A stretch of DNA of 64,000 nucleotides, taken from Bacteroides sp. CAG:709. GTDB lineage: Bacteria; Bacteroidota; Bacteroidia; Bacteroidales; UBA932. The notes beneath the pieces are model-generated. The model had not been told where the DNA came from. It worked only from the letters and a program-made list of their open reading frames with translations, and made no database searches. A program made the position numbers and the translations under genes. The stretch spans positions 38,714 to 102,713 of the forward strand of contig FR882195.1 of assembly GCA_000434935.1 (NCBI GenBank). Direction: 5' to 3'. Numbering within the stretch: position 1 is the stretch's first letter; each line of letters opens with the position of its first letter. Shown piece after piece: positions 1-7,056 of the stretch.

Positions 1-629
1 GGCGGAGCACCTACCAAGCGGACATCGCCGTATTCGCGGTAGAGGAACAGGAAATACTGGTTTCCGTAATACAATGACTCGACAGTAGCCCTAAGTCCCT
101 TTCCTTCGGCTGTTACCTCTTTTATGAGCTGCTTGGAATTGACATTCACGATGGAGTCCCTTTGCGCTTCGGTCAATTCCGGGGTATATCCTTCGAGAAT
201 CACTGAAGTGACGTCTTCCATCCTTTCCAGGAAACTCACGCTGAGCCCCTTGTTCGGCAGTTCCTCCTCTCTGCTCATTGCCCAGAATCCGTCCCGCAGG
301 TAGTCGTGTTCGACGCTGCTGTGCTTCTGGATCTGGCCGTATCCGCAGTGGTGGTTGGTAAGAAGCAGTCCTTCCGCTGAAATGACTTCACCCGTGCATC
401 CGCGCCCGAAAAGCACGACCGCATCTTTCAATGATGCCTGATTCACGCTGTAAATGTCTTCTGCCGAGAGCCTGAAGCCCTTGTTCTGCATGTCCCCGAT
501 CCTCTCTGAAATCAGCGACGGAAGCCACATGCCCTCATCCGCATAAGCCGCCGTTTCCGCAATGATTCCCATCGACAATGTCAATGTCAATGCTCCGATC
601 GTGTTCCTGAAAATTCCTTTCTGTGTCAT
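1..629 (-). CDS. S46 family dipeptidyl-peptidase (DPP7/DPP11-like), 3' part missing
   Basis: I read this gene from the reverse complement; only the first 209 codons are inside the window. It begins with a signal peptide (MTQKGIFRNTIGALTLTLS, then a small-residue cleavage region near AYADEG). The start of the mature protein is typical of S46 serine exopeptidases: WLPSLI, then GRGCTGEVIS, then LLTNHHCGYGQI, whose second His is the usual catalytic-triad histidine. The segment HDYLRDGFWA also fits the family. Family members of about 700 residues remove dipeptides from oligopeptides in the periplasm, supporting asaccharolytic nutrition. The serine and aspartate of the triad lie beyond the window edge, so DPP7 and DPP11 specificity cannot be told apart. 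A consensus promoter lies upstream. Family assignment is firm; substrate preference is not. Confidence 0.9.
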   Translation of the reverse strand, partial: MTQKGIFRNTIGALTLTLSMGIIAETAAYADEGMWLPSLISERIGDMQNKGFRLSAEDIYSVNQASLKDAVVLFGRGCTGEVISAEGLLLTNHHCGYGQIQKHSSVEHDYLRDGFWAMSREEELPNKGLSVSFLERMEDVTSVILEGYTPELTEAQRDSIVNVNSKQLIKEVTAEGKGLRATVESLYYGNQYFLFLYREYGDVRLVGAP

Positions 630-661
630 TCGGTTATTGTTTGATGTATGTTTTGTTTGAT

Positions 662-697
662 TGTTATGTTCTGCATGACGATATGAAGAACATAACA
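662..697. repeat. 11-bp inverted repeat in the leader of the S46 peptidase gene
   Basis: TGTTATGTTCT (662-672) and AGAACATAACA (687-697) are perfect inverted repeats with a 14-nt spacer. They sit between the -7 element and the start codon of the S46 gene, so they would form a hairpin in its mRNA leader or could be an operator. There is no T-run, so it is not a classical terminator. Confidence 0.45.
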
Positions 698-730
698 CAA
701 AGATAATCAAATGCCGCCGATAATTCACAA
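698..730 (-). promoter_or_regulatory. Bacteroidota-type promoter for the S46 peptidase gene
   Basis: On the minus strand TATCTTTG (698-705) matches the TAnnTTTG -7 element. A TTGTG (726-730) lies 20 nt upstream and can serve as the -33 element. Spacing and orientation suit the S46 gene, giving a leader of roughly 65 nt. Confidence 0.55.
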
Positions 731-804
731 CCGTTGCGCGTTATTTGCCGCAAGAGTGACTGTATGATTTCCGCCACGCCTCTTTTCAATGCGTACCAGG
801 GCAA

Positions 805-944
805 CAATAAGTAGGCGTGGCGCATAAGTCCTTACGTCATAGCGGATTAGCTACTTTCAGGGTTGCGGTTTTGCAAACTCTGAAAATGCCGAAATATCTA
901 ATAGCTAGCTATTTACACGCCACGGCGCATAATTTCTACTTGTG
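805..944. repeat. Structured palindromic repeat, copy A
   Basis: Outer arms AAGTAG/CTACTT (809-814, 936-941) and CGTGGCG/CGCCACG (816-822, 918-924) enclose an inner hairpin TTTCAGGGTT / AACTCTGAAA with one G-T pair. The core ATAGCGGATTAGC..TTTCAG.GTTGC.GTT...AACTCTGAAAATG closely matches a second element at 40060-40168. The other parts of the 630-1067 gap hold only the S46 promoter and leader and the promoter of the next gene. I see no ORF here. It may be a MITE-like or REP-like element or a structured RNA; family unknown. Confidence 0.6.
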
Positions 945-994
945 CCAAACAGTTCACTTGCAAGTGAGGCATTTATTCTGATATGAATATCCCC

Positions 995-1024
995 TTGCAA
1001 GAAACCTGATTTTCGCTATCTTTG
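995..1024 (+). promoter_or_regulatory. Promoter of the repeat-bracketed ATPase gene
   Basis: TATCTTTG (1017-1024) matches the -7 consensus TAnnTTTG, with TTG at 995-997 spaced 19 nt upstream. Transcription would begin close to 1031, which is exactly where the 38-bp direct repeat starts. The repeat would therefore form the whole 5' leader. Confidence 0.6.
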
Positions 1025-1030
1025 CAAAGA

Positions 1031-1068
1031 TTTGAACATTTTGTAAGACAGATTTGAACATTTTGTAA
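1031..1068 (+). repeat. 38-bp direct repeat, left copy (upstream of the ATPase)
   Basis: The unit is TTTGAACATTTTGTAA, then GACAGA, then TTTGAACATTTTGTAA again, so it is itself two 16-mers with a 22-bp period. It recurs at 2263-2300 with a single difference. Its last base is the A of the ATPase start codon ATG at 1068. Confidence 0.85.
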
Positions 1069-2267
1069 TGGAAAATCAGACATTTTACGTTAGGAAATAC
1101 TACAATGATGTATTAGGTAGAGTCAATGAGAAAAGGAATAAGATACAAGTGATTGTGGGCCCTCGTCAAGTTGGAAAGACCACCTTGATGGATCAAGTTC
1201 TGGAGAAGGTCACGATTCCTTATACTCTAACGAAGGCAGATGGGGTTAATCCAAAAGATTCCAGTTGGATTCATCGTACATGGGAGTCTGTGCGTGGCCT
1301 GATGAGAATTAAGCATGAGCAAACTCACTTGCTTGTCATTGATGAGATTCAAAAAATTGATCAATGGAGTGAAGGTATCAAGACGGAATGGGACTGGGAT
1401 ACTCATAATGATGTAAACATTAAATTGATTCTGCTCGGATCTTCCAGACTGATGTTACAGTCCGGACTTAAAGAGAGTCTTGCCGGAAGATTTGAATTGA
1501 TTCGAATGGGACATTGGTCTTTCAAAGAAATGTCGGATGCGTTCGGATTATCATTGGAGGAATATATATATTTCGGAGGATATCCAGGCGCAGCTGGATT
1601 CTTGTCGGATGAGAGTCGTTGGAAACGCTATATTAAGGATAGCATAGCTGCTCCGGCAATCGAAAACGATATTCTTCAAACCAGCAATATTTACAAACCT
1701 GCTTTGATGAAGCGGTTGTTTGAACTTGGATGCAAATATTCGTCTGAGGAATTGTCTCTTACGAAAGTTGCAGGACAACTTCAAGATGAAGGGAATATCA
1801 CTACTCTTGCATCTTATCTTGATTTGTTGGACCAATGCCAATTAATCTCCGGGCTTCAAAAGTATGCTAATGATGATGCCCGCAAATATAATTCAAGCCC
1901 TAAATTCCAGGTTTATAACAATGCATTGCTGTCGGCCTTTCAACGAAAATCGTATGCGGCAGTAAGAGTTGATGCAAAATTATGGGGAAGATGGGTTGAA
2001 AGTGCTGTTGGTGCTCATCTTCTATCACAGGCTGAGGACGAAGATTTGAGGGTGTTTTATTGGCGTGAACGTGATGATGAAGTCGATTATATCGTGCAGT
2101 CTGATGATTCTTGCATTGCGATTGAAGTTAAAAGTGGGAGAAGAGGTATGAATAACGGATTGCCTAGGTTTACCGAAAAATTCAAACCTGCACATAGTTA
2201 TATCATTGGCACTGGTGGAATCCCTCTCGATGTTTTTCTTGCGAGTTCAATAATAGAGTTGTTTTGA
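1068..2267 (+). CDS. AAA_14/DUF4143-type ATP-binding protein
   Basis: The 399-aa protein has the layout of the AAA_14 plus DUF4143 family. A P-loop VGPRQVGKTTL lies near residues 30-40, a Walker B with the family acid-acid pair LLVIDEIQKI near 90-100, and a sensor-type LLGSSRLMLQSG follows. The C-terminal DUF4143 region ends with RERDDEVDYIV and an IAIEVKSGR segment; the E..D..EVK pattern resembles a PD-(D/E)xK nuclease fold. Members are common in Bacteroidota and archaea and no cellular role is established. The start ATG at 1068 lies inside one 38-bp direct repeat and the stop TGA (2265-2267) inside the other. Its bases are AT-richer than the housekeeping genes, suggesting transfer. A second, diverged family member lies at 3412. 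A mobile or addiction-like role is inference only. Confidence 0.85.
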   Translation: MENQTFYVRKYYNDVLGRVNEKRNKIQVIVGPRQVGKTTLMDQVLEKVTIPYTLTKADGVNPKDSSWIHRTWESVRGLMRIKHEQTHLLVIDEIQKIDQWSEGIKTEWDWDTHNDVNIKLILLGSSRLMLQSGLKESLAGRFELIRMGHWSFKEMSDAFGLSLEEYIYFGGYPGAAGFLSDESRWKRYIKDSIAAPAIENDILQTSNIYKPALMKRLFELGCKYSSEELSLTKVAGQLQDEGNITTLASYLDLLDQCQLISGLQKYANDDARKYNSSPKFQVYNNALLSAFQRKSYAAVRVDAKLWGRWVESAVGAHLLSQAEDEDLRVFYWRERDDEVDYIVQSDDSCIAIEVKSGRRGMNNGLPRFTEKFKPAHSYIIGTGGIPLDVFLASSIIELF

Positions 2268-2300
2268 ACATTTTATAAGACAGATTTGAACATTTTGTAA
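2263..2300 (+). repeat. 38-bp direct repeat, right copy (between ATPase and winged-helix gene)
   Basis: This is identical to 1031-1068 except TTTTATAAG in place of TTTTGTAAG. It contains the TGA stop of the ATPase and ends 7 nt before the ATG of the small winged-helix gene at 2308. Both genes therefore have the same sequence immediately upstream. Confidence 0.85.
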
Positions 2301-2307
2301 AACGGAA

Positions 2308-2514
2308 ATGAAGATTGAAGAGGCGATTTTGTATGTTCTGGCTGAACGCAACGGCGGGTTGAGGACTGAACAGATTGCGGAGATCATCAACCGCAGGAGG
2401 CTGCATGTCAGGAAAGACGGGCAGCCGGTTACGTCGGCGCAGGTCTATGCCGTAGTGATGCGTTTCCCGGAAACATTTGTGAAGGCTGAAGGACGCATAA
2501 TGCTGCTCATCTGA
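2308..2514 (+). CDS. Small winged-helix protein (HARE-HTH-like)
   Basis: The 68-aa protein reads as one compact helix-turn-helix unit. A first helix (KIEEAILYVLAERN) is followed by GGLRTEQIAEIINRR, a classical recognition-type helix pair, a charged loop (HVRKDGQPVT), a further helix (SAQVYAVVMRF), and a short beta strand with hydrophobic C-terminus (AEGRIMLLI). This is the pattern of HARE-HTH or similar winged-helix modules, which usually bind DNA. It starts 7 nt after the right copy of the 38-bp repeat and is probably co-transcribed with the ATPase. Its stop precedes a bidirectional terminator. Binding to the repeat (autoregulation) is a reasonable guess without direct support. Being short, it could also be a fragment of a larger protein. 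Confidence 0.65.
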   Translation: MKIEEAILYVLAERNGGLRTEQIAEIINRRRLHVRKDGQPVTSAQVYAVVMRFPETFVKAEGRIMLLI

Positions 2515-2537
2515 AGTCTTGTTCCGGAAACGACATA

Positions 2538-2572
2538 AAGAAAGTCGACCGCATGGCGCGATCGACTTTCTT
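2538..2572. terminator. Bidirectional hairpin between winged-helix gene and rubredoxin
   Basis: AAGAAAGTCGA (2538-2548) and TCGACTTTCTT (2562-2572) form an 11-bp perfect stem with a 13-nt loop. It lies between two convergent genes, the usual place for a shared intrinsic terminator. Confidence 0.75.
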
Positions 2573-2579
2573 GAGTTTA

Positions 2580-2759
2580 TCAGTCTTCCGGATATGGAGC
2601 GAAATCGGATTTCGATGCGCCGCATACCGGGCATTTCCACGAATTCGGGATATCTTTGAAAGGTGTACCAGGTTTTATCCCGCCATCGGGATCACCCTCA
2701 GCCGGATCATAAATCCATCCGCATCTGAGGCATTCATACTTCATCAGATCTTTTGGCAT
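2580..2759 (-). CDS. Rubredoxin
   Basis: Read on the minus strand, this 59-aa ORF encodes a complete rubredoxin. The two knuckles that bind one iron with four cysteines are [11 protein letters not shown] (C10, C13) and [10 protein letters not shown] (C43, C46), and the conserved [11 protein letters not shown] and GTPFKDIP segments lie between them. Length (usual 52-60), spacing and the acidic C-terminus (DFAPYPED) match the family. Rubredoxins are small cytoplasmic electron carriers that, in anaerobes, feed rubrerythrin or reductases detoxifying oxygen and peroxide. The ATG at 2759 is the only reasonable start. The gene stands alone and converges with the winged-helix gene across a shared terminator. 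Confidence 0.96.
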   Translation of the reverse strand: MPKDLMKYECLRCGWIYDPAEGDPDGGIKPGTPFKDIPNSWKCPVCGASKSDFAPYPED

Positions 2760-2829
2760 AATATAATAGATTATTAGTTAATACGCTCGAAGTTAATCAA
2801 TTATATAATAATATCAAAATTTAGAAGTA

Positions 2830-2859
2830 TTTGAAACCTGCAAAAAAATGCTATCTTCG
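2830..2859 (+). promoter_or_regulatory. Promoter of the AlaX-like gene
   Basis: TTTG (2830-2833) and TATCTTCG (2852-2859) match the -33 and -7 elements (TAnnTTYG) with 18-nt spacing. The predicted transcription start falls almost on the ATG at 2866. This favours initiation at the second ATG (2878) or a leaderless mRNA. Confidence 0.5.
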
Positions 2860-2865
2860 CGGTAA

Positions 2866-3345
2866 ATGGAAAAAATTATGGAAGAACCGATATTGAATGC
2901 CCATAACAAGGCTGAATACGAGCCGGCGCATACCGCAGAACATATCCTTAACCGCACGATGGTCAACATGTTCGGATGCCCGCGTTCGCGCAATGCCCAT
3001 GTCGAGCGGAAGAAAAGCAAATGCGACTATATCCTTGACACCTGCCCTACGGACGAGCAGGTCGCTGCAATAGAGACGAAGGTCAATGAAATTATCAATG
3101 CAGCATTGCCCGTGACGATACATTTCGTTTCGAAAGAAGATGCCGCCGGGATTGTGGATCTGAGCAAGTTGCCTGATGATGCCTCTGATACTTTACGCAT
3201 TGTCAGCATTGGAGACTATGACGATTGCGCGTGCATCGGCGCTCATGTATCGGACACCTCGGAAGTCGGCGAATTCAAGATAATCAGTCATGACTTCAAC
3301 GATGGAATCTGGCGGGTCCGCTGGAAAGTCATCTCTTGCAGATAA
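2866..3345 (+). CDS. AlaX-like trans-editing domain protein (alanyl-tRNA synthetase-related)
   Basis: The 159-aa protein is a free-standing version of the editing domain of alanyl- and threonyl-tRNA synthetases (tRNA_SAD). The zinc- and substrate-binding signatures are both present: HTAEHIL (HxxxH, near residues 22-28) and CACIGAHV (CxxxH, near 120-127). Such proteins hydrolyse mischarged Ser-tRNA(Ala) or Gly-tRNA(Ala), or related species, in the cytoplasm. It is shorter than AlaX-M/L types because the N-terminal glycine-rich OB segment is absent. Two in-frame ATGs (2866 and 2878) are possible, and the promoter position favours 2878. The gene is monocistronic between rubredoxin and the second ATPase. 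The exact misacylated substrate cannot be read from sequence. Confidence 0.85.
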   Translation: MEKIMEEPILNAHNKAEYEPAHTAEHILNRTMVNMFGCPRSRNAHVERKKSKCDYILDTCPTDEQVAAIETKVNEIINAALPVTIHFVSKEDAAGIVDLSKLPDDASDTLRIVSIGDYDDCACIGAHVSDTSEVGEFKIISHDFNDGIWRVRWKVISCR

Positions 3346-3349
3346 ATGC

Positions 3350-3380
3350 TTTGTTCTTTAATTGATATTTTATACTTTTG
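3350..3380 (+). promoter_or_regulatory. Promoter of the second ATPase gene
   Basis: TTTG (3350-3353) and TACTTTTG (3373-3380) fit the -33/-7 consensus with a 19-nt spacer. Transcription would begin about 20-25 nt before the GTG start at 3412. Confidence 0.55.
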
Positions 3381-3411
3381 TGTAAATATTTAAAATAGCA
3401 TTTTAATAATT

Positions 3412-4692
3412 GTGGTTAATAAAGCATTACTTAAACAGATTCTTCTGGACAATCGTCGTGAAATCGAAAGTTACAATATAGTCCACAGAGACATTGAAAC
3501 TGAGGGCTATGGCTGTTATGTGTTTGTCGGTGTGAGAAGAGCCGGCAAATCATTTGTTCTCTTTGAACGGATTCAACAGTTGTTGCGTGAAGGGCATAAT
3601 TGGGATGAAATGCTTTATTTAAGTTTCGAGGATGAACGGTTGATCGGCTTTGATTATGAAGACTTCAATTCGATCATTGAATGCCATATTGAAATGACCG
3701 GAAAGGATAATCCGATGCTGTTCCTTGATGAGATACACAATATTGACGGGTGGGAAAAGTTTGCGAGGCGTATGGCCGACAGCAAACGGACCGTTTGGAT
3801 TACCGGTTCAAATGCCAAGATGCTTTCAAAAGAGATAATGACAACTCTTGGAGGCCGTTATATACCAATAGAGGTTTATCCATATAGTTTCACAGAATAT
3901 CTCCGTTCGCGAAATATTCCTTATGATGACAATACTTTGATGAGTACTGCAGGAAAGTCCATCTTTTTGCGGGAATACGCAGAGTACATGAACTGGGGAG
4001 GATTGCCGGAGAGTGTTCTGTTGACGGTAAAAAGGGGATACATGAGTTCAGTATATCAGAAGATATATCTTGGAGACATTTGTGCGCGTAACAAAATCAG
4101 CAATCCGAACCTCCTGCGTCTTATGGTCAAGAAGATGGCTGAAAGTGTGAAACAACCATTGTCTTATTCGAGACTCTGTAAAGTTTTGTCCGGAATAGGC
4201 GGCAAAATAACCATTCCAACAACCAGCAATTATATCGGGCATTGTGAAGATGCGTGGCTTTTGTTGCGGCTACGTAACATAAATGCCGCATTTGCGGAAC
4301 GCGAAACTAACTGCAAATATTATTTCATTGATAATGGATTACTTAGCCTTCTTCTTGTGGATCCGACAACTACTTTATTGGAAAACATGGTTGCCGTTGC
4401 TCTTTTCCGCAAATATGGAAATGACTGCGATAATGAGCGCGTCTTTTTCTATAACCATAATGTTGAGGTTGACTTCTATATCCCAGAAGAAGAATTGGCA
4501 ATACAGGTTTCTTATTCCATCGACAAATCGGATGTGACCTTGAACCGTGAAGTTGACGCCTTGCAGAAACTGCCGAAAGCATTACCGTGCAAACGCAGAT
4601 TGATAATAACATATGATGACAGGAGAACCTTGAATGACGACTATGGTACAATCGAAGTGATGCCTTGCTGGGACTGGCTGATCAACTTTTAG
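3412..4692 (+). CDS. AAA_14/DUF4143-type ATP-binding protein (second copy)
   Basis: This 426-aa ATPase has a P-loop VGVRRAGKSFVL near residues 40-51, Walker B MLFLDEIHNIDGW near 103-115, a sensor segment TVWITGSNAKML near 125-136, and a C-terminal DUF4143-like domain. That domain ends with NHNVEVDFYIPEEELAIQVSYS, which carries an E-D-Q nuclease-like strand. It is the same family as the ATPase at 1068 but clearly diverged, and it is not bracketed by the 38-bp repeats. The start is GTG; no upstream in-frame ATG is available. Its end overlaps the convergent AraC gene by 11 bp, with no terminator between. AT-rich composition and adjacency to the other copy mark this as an accessory patch. Function is unknown. 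Confidence 0.85.
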   Translation: MVNKALLKQILLDNRREIESYNIVHRDIETEGYGCYVFVGVRRAGKSFVLFERIQQLLREGHNWDEMLYLSFEDERLIGFDYEDFNSIIECHIEMTGKDNPMLFLDEIHNIDGWEKFARRMADSKRTVWITGSNAKMLSKEIMTTLGGRYIPIEVYPYSFTEYLRSRNIPYDDNTLMSTAGKSIFLREYAEYMNWGGLPESVLLTVKRGYMSSVYQKIYLGDICARNKISNPNLLRLMVKKMAESVKQPLSYSRLCKVLSGIGGKITIPTTSNYIGHCEDAWLLLRLRNINAAFAERETNCKYYFIDNGLLSLLLVDPTTTLLENMVAVALFRKYGNDCDNERVFFYNHNVEVDFYIPEEELAIQVSYSIDKSDVTLNREVDALQKLPKALPCKRRLIITYDDRRTLNDDYGTIEVMPCWDWLINF

Positions 4693-5545
4693 ATGCGCTT
4701 TCTGACGATGGGTTCTTCTGCAATCTCCAGGCGCGGGGCGTAAGGCCGGTGTGCAGGCGGAAATAGCGGGTGAAGAATGAGGCATCGCAGAAATTGTAGT
4801 CCCAGGCAAGCTGCTTGAGGGACTTGCCGGAGCCGGAAAGCTCCTGCTTGAGCTTGAGGATGACATAGTGGTCGATCAGAGTCTTGGCGCTGTTGTCCGT
4901 AATCTCTTTCGTGATGATATTCAGGTACTTGGACGATATGTTCAACTGGCCGGCATACCAGTTTACATCACGGAAACGCCTATAATTCAACTCTATCAGT
5001 TTCATGAACAAATTGAACAAATCTCGCTTTCGCTTGGAAGACGAGGATGGCGGAACCATGTCCGGAAATCTGGAAATATAATCATGGAAACCTATGAAAA
5101 AGGCCTTCAGCTGGCATAGGACGAGCCTGTCCAGACACTTGCATGTGCTCTGGCGAAAATATAAGCCGAGTAATGTGAACATCGACCTGACAATATCGGA
5201 AACCACCTGGGAATCGCTGCGGCACCTGTCCTCACGCAACTTGTCATAGATGCTGTGCTCGATATCCAGACTCGCCTCACGCAAAATGTTCGGACTATAA
5301 ACCAGCATGTCGACAATGAAATCGGAAGACTGTCTGCTGACCGAAATCACATCTCCAGGGAATATGGTGATGACACCGCCGTCCGGAAGATCCCATGCAT
5401 GATAATTGACATTGATGACGGCGCTGCCGCGACGGCACAATATGATCATTCCGTTCTCGGAAAGCATATCACCATTGGCGGTGTTGATATCCGACACACC
5501 CCCGATAAGTTCCGCTGTCATTTTTCCACTGATGATGCTGTCCAT
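4682..5545 (-). CDS. AraC family transcriptional regulator, divergent from efflux operon
   Basis: The 287-aa protein has an N-terminal cupin-type sensing half (about 1-140: VINVNYHAWDLPDGGVITIFPGD pattern) and a C-terminal AraC DNA-binding domain with two helix-turn-helix motifs (about 185-280). The second carries the conserved signature LKQLAWDYNFCDASFFTRYFR followed by TGLTPRAWR. It is transcribed away from the TolC-type gene at 5688, with 142 bp between the start codons. It is therefore the likely local regulator of that drug-efflux operon, a common arrangement in Bacteroidota. Its ligand is unknown. The 3' end overlaps the convergent ATPase gene. Confidence 0.9.
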   Translation of the reverse strand: MDSIISGKMTAELIGGVSDINTANGDMLSENGMIILCRRGSAVINVNYHAWDLPDGGVITIFPGDVISVSRQSSDFIVDMLVYSPNILREASLDIEHSIYDKLREDRCRSDSQVVSDIVRSMFTLLGLYFRQSTCKCLDRLVLCQLKAFFIGFHDYISRFPDMVPPSSSSKRKRDLFNLFMKLIELNYRRFRDVNWYAGQLNISSKYLNIITKEITDNSAKTLIDHYVILKLKQELSGSGKSLKQLAWDYNFCDASFFTRYFRLHTGLTPRAWRLQKNPSSESASKS

Positions 5546-5659
5546 ATAATTCCATTTTGTACCGCAAATATCGGTAAAAATGTTTCAAATAGCCATAGCA
5601 ATTCCGATTTGTCCCATTATTGTATCTATTTGTCCAATGCCTTTCTGCCCGGACAGCAA

Positions 5660-5667
5660 TACCTTTG
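5660..5667 (+). promoter_or_regulatory. -7 promoter element of the efflux operon
   Basis: TACCTTTG matches TAnnTTTG and lies 20 nt before the ATG at 5688. A TTTG at 5629-5632 is 27 nt upstream, longer than optimal, as might be expected for an AraC-activated promoter. Confidence 0.45.
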
Positions 5668-5687
5668 CAATCGAAAATCAAAGAAAA

Positions 5688-7025
5688 ATGAAAAAAAGAA
5701 TCATCGCGACAGAATCAGCTGTCGCAGTTTTTTTGTCAATGCTGCTGTGCGCAAGCCCCCGGGCGTGAGCTGCCGAAAGGGGAGACACCCTGCGACTTAC
5801 ATTGACAGACGTGTTCACGAAAATTGAAACCGAAAACCGGACGATGACCATGCTCCGCTCGGCTCAGGAAGCCGCCGAGGAAGGAATAAGGTCCGCTAAG
5901 GACGCGAAATTTCCGGAAATCAATGCAGATCTGAACGTCAGCTATATCGGCGACGGCTTCCTGACTGACAGGAACTTCTCGAATTTTACAAAAGCCCCGT
6001 CACCTCACTTCGGGAACGGATTCACACTGGAAGCCCAGCAGGTCATCTATGCCGGTGGCGCTGTCAATGCCGCAGTGAAGATGGCGGAACATGAAGGACG
6101 CATGTCGGAAGCCGTAATCGGCCAGAGCCGTCAGGGACTGCGACTTATGGTTGCCGGAGAATACCTGGACCTTTTCAGGACCGACAACAGCATAAAAGTA
6201 TACGAAAAGAACATTGCATTGACCACTAGGCTGATAGAGGAAATCAACGCAAAAAGGGAACAGGGCCTGGCATTGGCTGCCGATGTCACGCGATATGAAC
6301 TCAGGCTGGAAATGCTGAAACTGGACCTTGTCAGACTCCGGAACACGAGGGAAATCATGAATTACCGGCTGGTCAATTCATTGGGATTGCCAGAAGACAC
6401 GATAATCCTGTCGGAACTGGGAAATGGAGAAGATTTACGCGACCGGACCCGGCAGAATTGGCAGGAAATCGCCGCGGACGCCTCTCCTGAAATGAAAATG
6501 TCGGGAATCAATGCTGATATGGCATTGACCAGACAGAAACTTGTGCGCAGCGAAAGGCTGCCGAAGATAGCGGTCGTGGCATACGAAAATTTCAACGGGC
6601 CGATCACCTTCGAGATTCCTCCCGTCGACAAGAACCTGAATATCTGGTATGTAGGGATTGGAATCCGATACAATTTCAGTTCGCTCTACAAATCAGGACA
6701 TAAGTTGAAGCAGGCGGAAATCGCTGTCCGTCAGGCACAACAGGCCAAGAACGTCACGGAAGAAAACCTCCGGAACAATGTCCAGAAGGCCTATGCCGAC
6801 TATATGCAGTCATACGTGGAGCTGGAAACCAGCGAAAAAAGTCTGCAACTCGCGGATGAAAACTATGAGCGGGTACACGACAGATACATGGAACAGCTTG
6901 TCCTTGTGACAGATATGCTGGATGCATTCAACATGAAACTCGAAGCGGAACTGGGCGTGTCCGCGGCCGAAGCTGGAATCCAATATCGCCTCTGCTGCCT
7001 CAGATATGCGGCCGGCATATTGTAA
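5688..7025 (+). CDS. TolC-like outer membrane efflux protein, interrupted by an in-frame TGA
   Basis: From the ATG at 5688 the frame encodes a signal peptide (MKKRIIATESAVAVFLSMLL, then CASPRA), then TGA at 5766-5768, then continues in the same frame as AAERGDTLRLTLTDVFTKIE into a complete 407-aa TolC/OEP body. That body has two long coiled-coil helices per repeat, e.g. residues LFRTDNSIKVYEKN and NNVQKAYADYMQSYVELE. Without read-through the mature protein would need a TTG start at 5802 and would lack a signal peptide, so it could not reach the outer membrane. A single base change (for example CGA or TGG to TGA) would explain it. The gene is first in an operon with EmrA- and EmrB-like genes and would supply the outer-membrane channel. 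Annotators may report only 5802-7025. Confidence 0.8.
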
Positions 7026-7056
7026 GTCAATGTCAAACAATAAAATACATACAACC

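Noticed and set aside
1031..2300. CRISPR-like array around the ATPase
   Set aside because: There are only two flanking repeats around a coding gene, no spacers and no cas genes.
5766..5768. Selenocysteine or genetic-code reassignment at TGA
   Set aside because: The codon is next to a signal-peptide cleavage site where no Cys/Sec is expected, and TGA ends other genes in the window.
5802..7025. TTG start of the TolC-like gene at 5802
   Set aside because: It would remove the signal peptide that is present in frame upstream, so I treat the gene as starting at 5688 with an internal TGA.
7006..7056. EmrA start at 7006 or 7030
   Set aside because: These would add an unusual N-terminal extension overlapping or adjoining the TolC gene; the membrane helix fits a start at 7057.
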